Position numbers and translations under genes: made by a program
Assembly (NCBI RefSeq): GCF_022049065.2
Contig: NZ_CP095743.1
Coordinates: forward strand, 1,007,001-1,071,000
Reading direction: 5' to 3'
DNA: 64,000 bases
From: Niallia sp. Man26
GTDB taxonomy: Bacteria; Bacillota; Bacilli; Bacillales; Cytobacillaceae
Shown: positions 1-11,234 of the stretch, one piece after another
Position numbering within the stretch: the first letter of the stretch is position 1
How the letters are laid out: each line of letters begins with the position of its first letter
Notes under the pieces: generated by a model
Seen by the model: only the letters and a program-made list of their open reading frames with translations
Told to the model about the DNA's origin: nothing
Databases searched by the model: none

Positions 1-1
1 A

Positions 2-460
2 GAAGTTTACTCCTTTGTCGGAGACGGAAGCTTCCTCATGCTGCATTCAGAGCTTGTGACATCACTGCAATATAAGCAAAAAATTAATGTTCTCTTGTTT
101 GATAATTCAGGGTGGGGCTGTATCAACAACCTGCAAATGGATCATGGCAGCGGCAGCTTCGATTGTGAGTTCCGCGATGCTGATAATCAGATTATGAACA
201 TTGATTACGCTAAAGTTGCAGAAGGCTATGGAGCAAAGGTTTATCGTGCCAACACAGTCGAGGAATTGAAAGCAGCTATAGAAGATTCGAAAAAACAAGA
301 TATTTCTACCTTGATTGAAATGAAAGTGCTGCCAAAGACAATGACAGACGGCTATGACAGCTGGTGGAATGTTGGAGTGGCTGAAGCCTCTAACATGGAA
401 AGTGTCCAAAAAGCTAATGACTCCAGGAAGGCGAAACTTCAAGAAGCAAAACAATATTAA
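2..460 (+). CDS. iolD: 3D-(3,5/4)-trihydroxycyclohexane-1,2-dione hydrolase IolD, C-terminal part
   Basis: The reading frame is open from base 2, so the gene starts upstream of the window; about 152 C-terminal residues are seen. IolD is a thiamine-diphosphate enzyme that hydrolyses the cyclic dione made by IolE to 5-deoxy-glucuronate, the ring-opening step of myo-inositol breakdown. The fragment begins just before a GDGSF motif, and an Asn (FDNSGWG) follows about 25 residues later: this is the GDG...N thiamine-pyrophosphate binding motif. The tail with [11 protein letters not shown] is typical of IolD in my memory of the family. The next gene, iolE, begins about 15 bases after the stop, which supports the assignment. 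The internal ATG at 38 is not the real start. Confidence 0.9.
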   Translation, partial: EVYSFVGDGSFLMLHSELVTSLQYKQKINVLLFDNSGWGCINNLQMDHGSGSFDCEFRDADNQIMNIDYAKVAEGYGAKVYRANTVEELKAAIEDSKKQDISTLIEMKVLPKTMTDGYDSWWNVGVAEASNMESVQKANDSRKAKLQEAKQY

Positions 461-475
461 AAGGGGAGAATGGGG

Positions 476-1386
476 ATGGGGAATCAAATCTTATGGGGTA
501 TTGCACCGATTGGCTGGCGCAATGATGATATTCCCGAAATTGGTGCCGGCAATACGTTGCAGCACTTGCTTAGTGATATTGTAGTTGCAGGTTTTCAAGG
601 AACAGAAGTAGGCGGCTTTTTCCCAGAACCGAGTGTCTTGAATAAGGAGCTTGGTTTGCGAAACTTAAAGATAGCTGGGAAATGGTTCTCAAGTTACATC
701 ATCCGAGACGGCATGGATTCAGCGGCAGAAGCGTTCCATGAGCATTGCAAATATTTACAAGAAGTGAATGCGTCTGTTGCTGTTGTGTCTGAACAGACCT
801 ACAGCGTGCAAGGCACTTCAGAAAATGTATTTTTGACAAAGCCCTTCTTTACCGATCAAGAATGGAGACTGTTGTGCAGCGGCTTGAATGAGCTCGGTAA
901 AATTGCTGAAACTTATCAATTGAAGCTTGTCTATCATCATCATATGGGAACAGGGGTTCAGACATTAGCGGAAATAGACCGTTTGATGGATCATACAGAT
1001 GCCAATCATGTACACCTTCTTTATGATACTGGCCATATATTCGTATCTGACGGAGATTATATGACATTGCTTATGAAGCACAGAGACCGTATCAAGCATG
1101 TTCATTTTAAAGATGTCAGAGAAAATGCGCTTACTGAATGCAGTAAGGAAGGCTTGTCCTTTCTGCAAGCCTTCCTTCGGGGCATGTTTACAGTACCTGG
1201 GGATGGCTGTATTGACTTTACAGAAGTGTATGCCTACTTGCTTGAGACGAATTACAGCGGCTGGATTGTGATTGAAGCAGAACAAGATCCCGCAGTCGCA
1301 AATCCTTTAGAATATGCTCTTATCGCCAGAAATTATATAAATAAGAAATTGCTTGTCCAAACATACACGGAAAAGGGGAATGTTGT

Positions 1387-1390
<4 letters not shown>
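476..1390 (+). CDS. iolE: Inosose dehydratase IolE
   Basis: Dehydrates scyllo-inosose (2-keto-myo-inositol) to the trihydroxycyclohexane dione used by IolD. It is a xylose-isomerase-like TIM barrel of about 304 residues, the usual IolE length. Visible active-site segments are [17 protein letters not shown] and HVHFKDVR, and a late IEAEQDP that would supply metal ligands. An ATG at 470 is in frame, but the AGGGGAG ribosome binding site at 462-468 is only one base from it and seven bases from the ATG at 476, so 476 is preferred. The gene lies between iolD and the transporter, and its TGA overlaps the next ATG (ATGA at 1387-1390), so translation is probably coupled. Confidence 0.92.
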
Positions 1391-3908
<2,518 letters not shown>

Positions 3909-3998
3909 TTTATAAGTATAAGTTTCTGCATGGTTGAGGGGATTTATTTTCCCCTCACAAGCATATTTATAATTTTCAAAGGGAAGAGGTTAAAAAAT

Positions 3999-4874
3999 AT
4001 GAGATTAGCATACGATCCATCACACTTTAGGGATAATACAGGTTTAAAGGAAACAATCGACAATGTAGCAAGACTCGGCTACGAATATGTAGAGCTTTCT
4101 CCGCGCAAGGATTTCATCTGGTTTTACGAATATCCAAAAGTTGATAAGCAGCTAATCAAGGATTTGAAGCGATACTGTTCAGATGCAGGGGTGAAAATTT
4201 CATCTGTTTTGCCTGTACAGCAATGGTCTTCCCCAAATGAATTAGAACGGCAGGCTGCTGTGAGGAACTGGAAACGATGCATTGAAATCACATCTGATTT
4301 AGGTGTTGATTTAATGAACAGTGAATTTGCCGGCGATAAAACCCGCCCAACCGAAAGTGAAGCATCCTTCATTCGCTCCATGGATGAGCTTATGCCTATT
4401 TTCGAAAAGGAAGGAATTGCCCTTAATCTGCAATCACATCCTCATGACTTCATTGAATTGAATATTGAGGCTGTTCGAATGATTCGCGCGTTAGATAAGG
4501 ATTGGATTAAGCTTGTTTACTCTGTGGCACATGCTTTCTTTTATGATGACGGCATCGGCGATATCGGAAAACAGCTGGATGAGGCAAAGGACTTGCTGGC
4601 ACATGTATTGATTGCAGATACGCTGAACCATAAAGCAGCATTTGGCTTGCGCTATATCGTCAATCCGCCGAATGCTAATGTGACTGTTCATCAGCACTTG
4701 AACCCAGGCGAAGGCGAAATTGACTTTGATACACTATACCGCAAGCTGAGAGAATTCAATTTCAACGGCATTATCACAAACTCTGTTTTTGCTTATCCGG
4801 ATAAACCAGATTGGTCCAATGAAGTGACATTGAGATCCATTAAAGAAGGATTAGGATTATCAGCAGTTAAATAA
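3999..4874 (+). CDS. iolH: IolH-like sugar phosphate isomerase/epimerase family protein
   Basis: A 291-residue xylose-isomerase-like TIM barrel. It resembles B. subtilis IolH, a protein of the inositol operon whose exact reaction is not firmly established to my knowledge. Visible features are the N-terminal [11 protein letters not shown] strand, [21 protein letters not shown], and [13 protein letters not shown] near the end, which would supply His/Glu metal ligands. The first in-frame start is at 3930, but the GAAGAGG at 3983-3989 serves the ATG at 3999. It sits between iolG and iolI. The role is inferred from family and position; a related epimerase acting on inosose isomers is possible. Confidence 0.8.
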   Translation: MRLAYDPSHFRDNTGLKETIDNVARLGYEYVELSPRKDFIWFYEYPKVDKQLIKDLKRYCSDAGVKISSVLPVQQWSSPNELERQAAVRNWKRCIEITSDLGVDLMNSEFAGDKTRPTESEASFIRSMDELMPIFEKEGIALNLQSHPHDFIELNIEAVRMIRALDKDWIKLVYSVAHAFFYDDGIGDIGKQLDEAKDLLAHVLIADTLNHKAAFGLRYIVNPPNANVTVHQHLNPGEGEIDFDTLYRKLREFNFNGIITNSVFAYPDKPDWSNEVTLRSIKEGLGLSAVK

Positions 4875-4888
4875 GGAGGATTGTCAGA

Positions 4889-5734
4889 ATGAAAATAGGA
4901 TTAAATCAAGGGACAACATTGGAAAACTCAAGCTTAGAGAAGGATTTAGAGCTTTGTGAGAAATACGGCTATGACTATATAGAAATCAGATCAATCGACC
5001 AGCTGAAAGACTACTTAAAAACACATACACTTGAAGATTTAGCCCAGTACTTTCAAACTCATCATGTAAAGCCGCTCTCATTAAATGCACTAGTGTTCTT
5101 TAATAATCGCACAGAGGAAGAATATGCAGCATTGCGTGAAGAGTTTCAGGAAATGCTTGAGATTTCAAAAGTAATTAATTGTAAGAATATTGTTGTAGTA
5201 CCGCTTGTTTCTGAACAGAAAATTCTGCGTAAAGACATTATCAACAGCAGTGTCGAGACTTTACGAGATTTGTCTGACTTGGCAGAGCCATATGGAGTGA
5301 AACTAGCAATTGAATTTATCGGCCATCCACATGCCACTATCAACACATTGGAATTCGCCAATGAAGTGGTCAAGGAAGTCGACAGACATAATGTTGGCAT
5401 CGTGTTTGATACATTCCAATATTATGCGATGAATTCTACGCTGGAAAGCTTGAAAAACACAGATTCTGAAAAGATATTTATCTTTCATATTAATGACGTC
5501 GAAGATTATCAGCCTGGTATTTTAATGGATGTTGACCGAGTATGGCCAGGGCATGGAGCCATTGATTTAGACAGCATTATCCCTATCTTAAAGAATAAGG
5601 GTGTAGACCATGTGTCTGTTGAACTCTTCCGACCAGAATACTATCAGCTTGATGCGGAAGAAGTTATCAAGACTGCAAAGGAAACAACACTTCAAGTGCT
5701 TGCTAAGCATTTTGAAGCGGAAAAAGCTCTGTAA
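4889..5734 (+). CDS. iolI: 2-keto-myo-inositol isomerase (inosose isomerase) IolI
   Basis: Interconverts 2-keto-myo-inositol and 1-keto-D-chiro-inositol, letting D-chiro-inositol enter the pathway. It is a 281-residue TIM barrel, the length of B. subtilis IolI, and shares long similar segments with it from memory (EKYGYDYIEIR, SLNALVFFNNR, VWPGHGAIDLD, SVELFRPEYYQL). Likely metal ligands are in LAIEFIGHPHAT, IVFDTFQYY, FIFHINDVED and VSVELFRP. A GGAGG ribosome binding site stands before the ATG, 15 bases after the iolH stop, so the two are in the same transcript. Confidence 0.92.
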   Translation: MKIGLNQGTTLENSSLEKDLELCEKYGYDYIEIRSIDQLKDYLKTHTLEDLAQYFQTHHVKPLSLNALVFFNNRTEEEYAALREEFQEMLEISKVINCKNIVVVPLVSEQKILRKDIINSSVETLRDLSDLAEPYGVKLAIEFIGHPHATINTLEFANEVVKEVDRHNVGIVFDTFQYYAMNSTLESLKNTDSEKIFIFHINDVEDYQPGILMDVDRVWPGHGAIDLDSIIPILKNKGVDHVSVELFRPEYYQLDAEEVIKTAKETTLQVLAKHFEAEKAL

Positions 5735-5770
5735 GTTTTAGGGGGAAAATAAATAGATGGAGGTGTAGCA

Positions 5771-6640
5771 ATGGCGATTGTTTCGATGCATGATATGTTG
5801 AGAAAAGCGAAAGAAGAAAAGTATGCTGTCGGTCAATATAATATGAACAGCTTTCAGTGGGTTCAAGCAATTCTGCAGGCAGCAGAAGCTGAGCAAGCAC
5901 CTGTCATTGTTGCCGCTTCCGACCGGTTAGTTGATTATTTGGGAGGCTTTAAAATAATTGCAGCAGGTGTATCTGCATTAGTAGAAGAATTAGAAATCAC
6001 TGTGCCTGTAGCTCTCCATTTAGATCACGGCAAAAGCGTAGCAAGATGCAAGCAAGCGATTGATGCAGGCTTTAGTTCAGTCATGATTGACGGCTCCCAT
6101 TCACCTATTGAAGAAAATATCAGGATGACAAGAGAAGTCGTTGATTATGCTAGGAACTTTGGTGTTTCTGTCGAAGCAGAGGTAGGAACGGTCGGCGGAA
6201 ATGAGGATGGTTTAATCGGAGGTATTTCCTATGCAGATCCAAATGAGTGTTTGCAGCTCGTCAATGAAACTGGTATTGATGCACTGGCAGCAGCATTAGG
6301 ATCTGTTCATGGACCGTATAAAGGAGAGCCAATCCTTGGCTTTAAGGAAATGGAGCATATTTCTCGGATTACAAATGTTCCGTTAGTCCTGCATGGCGGG
6401 TCGGGAATTCCGCTCCATCAAATCCAAAGATCGATTGAACTAGGTCATGCAAAAATAAACGTTAATACAGAATGTCTGCAGGCATGGGCTCAGGCTGTAC
6501 GAGAGCTTCTCGTCCAGGATGACAAAGTATATGATGCGAGAACGATACTTGCACCTGGGCAAGCAGCAATCATAGCAACGGTGAGAAGCAAAATGAAAGA
6601 ATTCGGAACAAGCCGGAAAGCTGTAAAGCTCGAAGCGTAA
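5771..6640 (+). CDS. iolJ: 6-phospho-5-dehydro-2-deoxy-D-gluconate aldolase IolJ
   Basis: Class II (zinc) aldolase of the fructose-bisphosphate/tagatose aldolase family, 289 residues. In an iol operon it splits the 6-phosphate of 2-deoxy-5-keto-gluconate into malonate semialdehyde and dihydroxyacetone phosphate, the last ring-carbon step. Visible motifs are ALHLDHGKS (first zinc His), the VEAEVG segment, [13 protein letters not shown] and LHGGSGIP (later zinc His residues and phosphate loop), and [10 protein letters not shown]. It is the last gene of the operon: a strong terminator follows about 30 bases after the stop. A tagatose or fructose bisphosphate aldolase role is less likely because of the neighbours. 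Confidence 0.9.
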   Translation: MAIVSMHDMLRKAKEEKYAVGQYNMNSFQWVQAILQAAEAEQAPVIVAASDRLVDYLGGFKIIAAGVSALVEELEITVPVALHLDHGKSVARCKQAIDAGFSSVMIDGSHSPIEENIRMTREVVDYARNFGVSVEAEVGTVGGNEDGLIGGISYADPNECLQLVNETGIDALAAALGSVHGPYKGEPILGFKEMEHISRITNVPLVLHGGSGIPLHQIQRSIELGHAKINVNTECLQAWAQAVRELLVQDDKVYDARTILAPGQAAIIATVRSKMKEFGTSRKAVKLEA

Positions 6641-6668
6641 AGGAAATATGTAAATATTGGATGAAGAC

Positions 6669-6707
6669 AAAGCTTATTGTGAAACCTAATCACAATAAGC
6701 TTTTTTG
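6669..6707 (+). terminator. Rho-independent terminator of the iol operon
   Basis: A 14-bp perfect stem (6669-6682 with 6690-6703) with a short loop runs into a T tract. It closes the inositol operon and separates it from treA. Confidence 0.92.
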
Positions 6708-6751
6708 ATTTTGTCAGAAGAAATCAAAAATGAAAACGCATTATTTTTTAA

Positions 6752-6779
6752 TTGACAACATGTATATACATGTTATCAT
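6752..6779 (+). promoter_or_regulatory. treA promoter
   Basis: TTGACA at 6752-6757 and TATCAT at 6774-6779, 16 bases apart. The first TreR-type operator fills the spacer, so repressor binding would block RNA polymerase directly. Confidence 0.65.
6757..6774 (+). promoter_or_regulatory. TreR-type operator 1
   Basis: An 18-base perfect palindrome with TGTATATACA at its core. This matches the TreR (GntR-family) operators known upstream of trehalose genes in Bacillus. It lies between the -35 and -10 of the treA promoter. Confidence 0.8.
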
Positions 6780-6789
6780 AAATATATAA

Positions 6790-6803
6790 CCTGTATATAC
6801 AGG
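6790..6803 (+). promoter_or_regulatory. TreR-type operator 2
   Basis: A second 14-base palindrome with the same TGTATATACA core, centred about 31 bases (three helical turns) after the first, so two repressor dimers would sit on the same face of the DNA. Confidence 0.78.
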
Positions 6804-6836
6804 GTTCATAAATGTAAATAATGGCGGTGTATATAG

Positions 6837-8510
6837 ATGAATCAAACATGGTGGGAAAAGGCAGTTGTATATCAAATATATCCGAAAAGCTTCAATGATA
6901 CTACTGGTAACGGTGTCGGTGATATTCAAGGCATTGTGGAAAAATTGGACTATTTGCATGAGCTTGGTGTAGATGTCATATGGTTAACACCAATTTATGC
7001 TTCTCCTCAAAGAGATAATGGCTACGATATTAGTGATTATTTCTCCATTCATCCTGAATACGGGACAATGGAGGATTTCGATGTATTGCTGAGTAAGGCT
7101 CATAAAAAAGACATTAAGGTTATTATGGACATTGTCGTGAATCATACGTCAACAGAGCATGAATGGTTCAAACAGGCGGCTTCCTCGAAAGATAATCCGT
7201 ATCGAAATTATTATATTTGGAAAGACGGTAAAGAAGATGGAAGTGCACCGAATAATTGGCAGTCAAAGTTTGGCGGAAATGCATGGCAATATGATGAAAA
7301 AACAGGGCAGTATTATCTTCATTTGTTTGATGTCACACAAGCTGATTTAAACTGGGAAAATGAAGAAGTTCGCCATAAAATCTATGAAATGATGAACTTT
7401 TGGTTTGAGAAGGGCGTCGATGGCTTCCGCCTTGATGTTATCAACTTAATTTCAAAAAATCAGCAATTTCCAGATGACAATGTGGGGGACGGAAGAAGAT
7501 TTTATACCGACGGACCAAGAGTGCATGAATTTATTCATGAGATGAACAAGGAAGTCTTCTCAAAATATGATTCTATGACAGTTGGCGAAATGTCATCTAC
7601 AACATTAGAGCATTGTATTCAATATTCCAACCCGACACGGGAAGAGCTTAGCATGACTTTTAATTTTCATCATTTAAAGGTTGATTATCCGAATGGAGAA
7701 AAGTGGGCGCTGGGCGATATGGATTTCCTTTCCTTAAAGAAAATATTATCTGATTGGCAGACAGGCATGAATAAAGGCGGAGGCTGGAATGCGCTGTTTT
7801 GGTGTAATCATGATCAGCCCCGGGTCGTTTCAAGATATGGCAATGATCAAAAATACCATAAGGAATCAGCGAAAATGCTTGCTACAGTCATTCACATGAT
7901 GCAGGGAACGCCTTATATTTACCAAGGAGAAGAGTTTGGGATGACAGACCCTAAATTCGATTCTATTGAAGATTACCGGGATGTTGAATCAATCAATATG
8001 TTTCAACTATTAAAGCAAGCGGGAAAAACAGAAGAGGAAATCCTCGAAATATTAAGACGTAAATCTCGTGATAACTCAAGAACTCCTGTACAATGGAATG
8101 CAGAGGCAAATGCTGGCTTTACAACAGGAACACCGTGGATAAATACAGCTAGAAACTATCATGAAATAAATGCAGAAGCAGCCTTAAAGGATTCTGATTC
8201 GGTCTTCTATCATTACCAAAAGTTGATATCATTGAGAAAAGAGTACGATATTGTTACAAATGGCGATTATGAGCTATTGCTTCCAGATCACCAGCAGCTT
8301 TTTGCATATGTTCGTTCCAATGATAACGAAAAGCTGATTGTGGTTAATAATTTTTATGGAGAGCCTATTTCATTCGAATTGCCTGACACATTAGAGGTTG
8401 AAGGTTATACAAAAACCATGCTGTTATCTAATTACTCTGACTCAAAAGAGGATCTAGAAAATATCGAATTACGTCCTTATGAATCAATTGTGTTTTATTT
8501 AAAGAAATGA
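6837..8510 (+). CDS. treA: Trehalose-6-phosphate hydrolase TreA
   Basis: Cytoplasmic GH13 enzyme (557 residues) that cleaves trehalose 6-phosphate, imported by a PTS, into glucose and glucose 6-phosphate. GH13 regions are visible: MDIVVNHTS (region I), DGFRLDVIN with the nucleophile Asp near residue 200 (region II), VGEMSSTT with the acid Glu near residue 255 (region III) and WCNHDQPR (region IV). The segment from GEMSSTT to NFHHLKVDYPNGEKW is typical of TreA/TreC rather than oligo-1,6-glucosidase. The two TreR-like operators upstream support this. A treP permease and treR are not in the window, so either lies elsewhere. Start by a GGCGGTG site 7 bases before the ATG. Confidence 0.9.
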   Translation: MNQTWWEKAVVYQIYPKSFNDTTGNGVGDIQGIVEKLDYLHELGVDVIWLTPIYASPQRDNGYDISDYFSIHPEYGTMEDFDVLLSKAHKKDIKVIMDIVVNHTSTEHEWFKQAASSKDNPYRNYYIWKDGKEDGSAPNNWQSKFGGNAWQYDEKTGQYYLHLFDVTQADLNWENEEVRHKIYEMMNFWFEKGVDGFRLDVINLISKNQQFPDDNVGDGRRFYTDGPRVHEFIHEMNKEVFSKYDSMTVGEMSSTTLEHCIQYSNPTREELSMTFNFHHLKVDYPNGEKWALGDMDFLSLKKILSDWQTGMNKGGGWNALFWCNHDQPRVVSRYGNDQKYHKESAKMLATVIHMMQGTPYIYQGEEFGMTDPKFDSIEDYRDVESINMFQLLKQAGKTEEEILEILRRKSRDNSRTPVQWNAEANAGFTTGTPWINTARNYHEINAEAALKDSDSVFYHYQKLISLRKEYDIVTNGDYELLLPDHQQLFAYVRSNDNEKLIVVNNFYGEPISFELPDTLEVEGYTKTMLLSNYSDSKEDLENIELRPYESIVFYLKK

Positions 8511-8540
8511 CGTTCGTCCTAAATTCATGGAGGTGCTAGT

Positions 8541-9008
8541 ATGTTCAAAAACCTGTTTAAGAAAAACCAGTCAAATGCAGATGAGAATTCCTTTATTCTT
8601 CCATTAGAAGGAAGACTTCTTCCTATTGAAGAAGTGCCAGACCCAGTCTTTTCCCAGAAAATGATGGGAGACGGTGCAGCCATTGATCCAACAAATGGCA
8701 CACTAATCTCACCGGTTAATGGAACAGTTATTAATGTTTTTCCTACAAAGCATGCCATTAGTCTGTCAGATAACAACGGCAGAGAAATTCTCATTCATGT
8801 AGGATTGGATACAGTTACTTTAAAAGGGGAAGGCTTCACATCCTTTGTTACGGACGGTCAAAAAGTGAAGCAAGGTGAGAAATTAATGGAAATAGATTTT
8901 GAGGCAATTAAGGACAAGGTGCCGTCTGTTATTACACCAATTATTTTCACAAACCTAAAGGAAAATGAAAAGGTAGTTATAGAGGATAACCAGATAAAAA
9001 TTGTGTAA
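8541..9008 (+). CDS. PTS EIIA(Glc)-type phosphocarrier protein (YpqE/Crr-like)
   Basis: A free-standing 155-residue PTS EIIA of the glucose family, soluble, with no membrane segment. The phosphorylated His lies in REILIHVGLDTV and the second conserved His in FPTKHAISL. It takes phosphate from HPr and passes it to an EIIB domain. It follows treA by 30 bases with a GGAGGTG site, so it is probably in the treA transcript. Bacillus trehalose permeases (TreP) are EIIBC proteins without an EIIA, so this protein is a good candidate for serving a TreP encoded elsewhere; this partner is inferred. Confidence 0.88.
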   Translation: MFKNLFKKNQSNADENSFILPLEGRLLPIEEVPDPVFSQKMMGDGAAIDPTNGTLISPVNGTVINVFPTKHAISLSDNNGREILIHVGLDTVTLKGEGFTSFVTDGQKVKQGEKLMEIDFEAIKDKVPSVITPIIFTNLKENEKVVIEDNQIKIV

Positions 9009-9016
9009 TTGATGCG

Positions 9017-9046
9017 GGCATGGAGAATTCTCCATGCCTTTTTTTA
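9017..9046 (+). terminator. Terminator after the EIIA gene
   Basis: A 22-base perfect inverted repeat (9017-9038) is followed by seven T residues. It ends the treA-EIIA transcript. Confidence 0.9.
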
Positions 9047-9125
9047 TAGTCCGCCTCACATGACAGTACGATTCAGATTCGTATATACTTAGTTTACAAG
9101 ATAAAAAGCAAGTGAGGAGAGGCAT

Positions 9126-9941
9126 ATGAACAGCATCTTATTTGATTTGCATACACACCATGACAGATGTGGCCATGCAATTGGTAAAATCGAAGAGTAT
9201 ATTCAGGCAGGGATTGAGAAAGGGCTGCATTATATTGGCATATCAGATCATTCTCCCTTGTTCTTTCATAAAGAAGACCAGCCGTTTCCACGGTACTCCA
9301 TGGGGAAAAGTGAGTTTGTTCACTATGTGGAAGAGGTCCTAAAGCTGAAGGAAGCCTATAAGGACAAAATTCATGTTCTGCTTGGAGTGGAAAGTGATTA
9401 TTATCCACATCTTCTTCATATGTACAAAAAAGAATATGATAAATATCCATTTGATTATATTATCGGTTCTGTTCATTATGTGAATGGAAAGAGTATTTTT
9501 GATAAAAGCAGATGGCCAGGGCTTACTGCGTCACAGCAAGTTCAAGAGAAGGAAGATTATTACCGATTAATTCAAGGATCAGCCAAAAGCGGTGTTTTCC
9601 AAATCCTTGGTCATATTGATGCAATGAAAGGTTATTATCCTGCCTTTTCAGCCATTGAAACACCAATCTTAGATGAGACACTGAAAATTATTGGCGAATC
9701 AGGTGTATCCATTGAAGTGAACACATCAGGAAAAATGAAGGATGTGGGCGGCTGGTATCCAGCTGATGACATGTTAGAACGTGCCTTTTATTATAATGTC
9801 GATATAACATTTGGATCCGATTCTCATCATCCTGACCGAATCGGCGATGATTTGTTCGCTGTCCAGAAGAAGCTGAAACAGATTGGATATCAAGAAATGG
9901 TCTATTATGTTGGCCAGAAAAGGCAAACAGCACCACTATAA
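9126..9941 (+). CDS. hisJ: Histidinol-phosphatase, PHP family (HisJ/HisK-type)
   Basis: Dephosphorylates L-histidinol phosphate in histidine synthesis. It is a 271-residue PHP-superfamily metal enzyme. Metal-binding motifs are visible: DLHTHHDRCGH at residues 7-17, GISDHSPLF near 40, LGVESDYY near 86, IGSVHYV near 115, LGHIDAMK near 160 and TFGSDSHHPDRIG near 225. This pattern is that of HisK/HisJ phosphatases rather than DNA polymerase X PHP domains. It stands alone, not in a his operon, as in B. subtilis. Convergent with the next gene, with a shared terminator between them. Confidence 0.88.
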   Translation: MNSILFDLHTHHDRCGHAIGKIEEYIQAGIEKGLHYIGISDHSPLFFHKEDQPFPRYSMGKSEFVHYVEEVLKLKEAYKDKIHVLLGVESDYYPHLLHMYKKEYDKYPFDYIIGSVHYVNGKSIFDKSRWPGLTASQQVQEKEDYYRLIQGSAKSGVFQILGHIDAMKGYYPAFSAIETPILDETLKIIGESGVSIEVNTSGKMKDVGGWYPADDMLERAFYYNVDITFGSDSHHPDRIGDDLFAVQKKLKQIGYQEMVYYVGQKRQTAPL

Positions 9942-9946
9942 AAGAG

Positions 9947-9981
9947 AGAGGAATGCAGAACAACTGCATTCCTCTTTTTTA
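9947..9981. terminator. Bidirectional terminator between hisJ and the oxidoreductase gene
   Basis: A 12-bp perfect stem (9947-9958 with 9964-9975) and a five-base loop. T runs follow on the plus strand; the A/G-rich lead gives a weaker tail on the minus strand. Confidence 0.88.
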
Positions 9982-10947
9982 TTCAAATGGATAACGTATA
10001 CCCCATTGATTGCGAACATCTGTCATAATTTCCATCACATCAACCGTTAATGGCAATGTGCTTTCCTTTTCTTTTTCTGCAACAAATCGCTCCATATCTT
10101 CAATTTCATAATGCAAAGCTTTACTGCTCTCGCCTGCTTCCACCGTTTCTTGTGCACCATCTAAATAATGAATGGTTGCCTTATCGGCTCTAGGAAAATC
10201 AGGAACCATGATATAGCCGTTGTCGCCAGCGATAATGCCAAGCTTTTGTGTTCTGGCTCTCATTGCAAGTGTGACGACAGCCATTTCGTCTTCTTTGTTT
10301 TTTAGGATAATTCCTGACTGTTCATCTGCACCTGTTGAATATTTATTAACGGTTGTCAGAATCTCATGAGGCTGGCTTGAAAGAAAGGATCTAGCAAATG
10401 AAAGAGCATATGTACCGATATCAAGCAACGCCCCGCCTGCCAAATCCATATTAAAATAACGGTTTGTAGGATCATCTTCCTTAGAGCTGCCAAACAGCAC
10501 ATTAACCATTTTCAATTTGCCGATACTGCCTGAAGTGATCCGATGACGCAATTCTTTATACAGCGGCATATGGTAAATAGTCATTGCTTCTGCTAGTACA
10601 AGCTGTTTGTCTGCAGCTAGCTTTACTGCAGCAAGAAGCTGCTCAGAGCTAACCGTAATTGCTTTCTCACAAAAGACATGTTTATTGTTTTCTAGGCTTT
10701 TCATAATGAATTCATAGTGGTTTGAGTGCGGGGTTGCAATATAGACAACATCTATTTTGTCATCGTGAAGCATTTCCTCATAACTTCCGTATGCCTTTGC
10801 AACATTATATTGCTTTGCAAACTGCTCTGCTTTTTCTAATGTTCGTGAACCGACTGCATAGATGCTCCCGTGCATGTCATTTAACGCTCTTGCAAAATCA
10901 GCAGCGATACTGCCAGGTCCAAGGATTGCCCAATTTAATTTTTTCAT
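9979..10947 (-). CDS. Gfo/Idh/MocA-family oxidoreductase
   Basis: A 322-residue NAD(P)-dependent dehydrogenase of unknown substrate. The N-terminal Rossmann fold starts with WAILGPGSIAADFARAL, and EKAITVS carries the conserved Lys near residue 96; the segment DIGTYALSFARS is the usual C-terminal-domain helix of this family. The closest types I recall are trans-1,2-dihydrobenzene-1,2-diol or xylose dehydrogenase-like members. It is monocistronic, has a GAGGTGA site before its ATG, and is convergent with hisJ, so its neighbours do not hint at the substrate. Confidence 0.85.
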   Translation of the reverse strand: MKKLNWAILGPGSIAADFARALNDMHGSIYAVGSRTLEKAEQFAKQYNVAKAYGSYEEMLHDDKIDVVYIATPHSNHYEFIMKSLENNKHVFCEKAITVSSEQLLAAVKLAADKQLVLAEAMTIYHMPLYKELRHRITSGSIGKLKMVNVLFGSSKEDDPTNRYFNMDLAGGALLDIGTYALSFARSFLSSQPHEILTTVNKYSTGADEQSGIILKNKEDEMAVVTLAMRARTQKLGIIAGDNGYIMVPDFPRADKATIHYLDGAQETVEAGESSKALHYEIEDMERFVAEKEKESTLPLTVDVMEIMTDVRNQWGIRYPFE

Positions 10948-11123
10948 CTACTGTCACCTCTTAAATAGTTTCATAGCCCGAAACCTATATAGAATAATTC
11001 CCTATATTATTCCATTGTAAACCATTTACGTAAGTGATTACCAATCCTGTAACTTGAATTTTAAACGAAATATTATAACTAATTTGTACATTATTTGCAA
11101 GAATAATAAATTTTATAAAGTGC

Positions 11124-11151
11124 TAATGTTTAAGGTAGAGTTGGACGATAG
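11124..11151 (+). promoter_or_regulatory. Possible SigD-type (motility) promoter of the chemoreceptor gene
   Basis: TAAT at 11124 and GACGATAG at 11144-11151, 16 bases apart, resemble the Bacillus SigD consensus (TAAA, about 15 bases, GCCGATAT). Chemoreceptor genes are often SigD-dependent. The match is imperfect. Confidence 0.35.
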
Positions 11152-11192
11152 AGCAAGTAGGGGAGATAAATATAAAATGAGGAGCGAAAGGC

Positions 11193-11234
11193 ATGAAAGT
11201 GATAAAAAACAGTAAATTTCTATTAAAATATTAA
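11193..11234 (+). other. Out-of-frame start of the chemoreceptor: 13-codon leader ending in TAATG
   Basis: A well-placed AGGAG (11180-11184) serves the ATG at 11193, which opens 13 codons starting MKVIKNSK and ends at TAA 11232-11234. One extra A in the A run at 11225-11228 would join this peptide directly to the chemoreceptor frame and give a normal basic N-terminus followed by the first membrane helix. As read, the stop overlaps the ATG at 11234 (TAATG). It is either a one-base deletion, a sequencing error, or a translation-coupled leader. Confidence 0.7.

Noticed and set aside
107..487. Open frames antisense to iolD and, likewise, many frames antisense to other genes across the window
   Set aside because: They are shadows of well-supported genes, without ribosome binding sites or family features.
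6731..6744. TGAAAACGCATTAT before the treA -35 as a cre
   Set aside because: Two fixed positions of the consensus are wrong; location is attractive but the match is poor.
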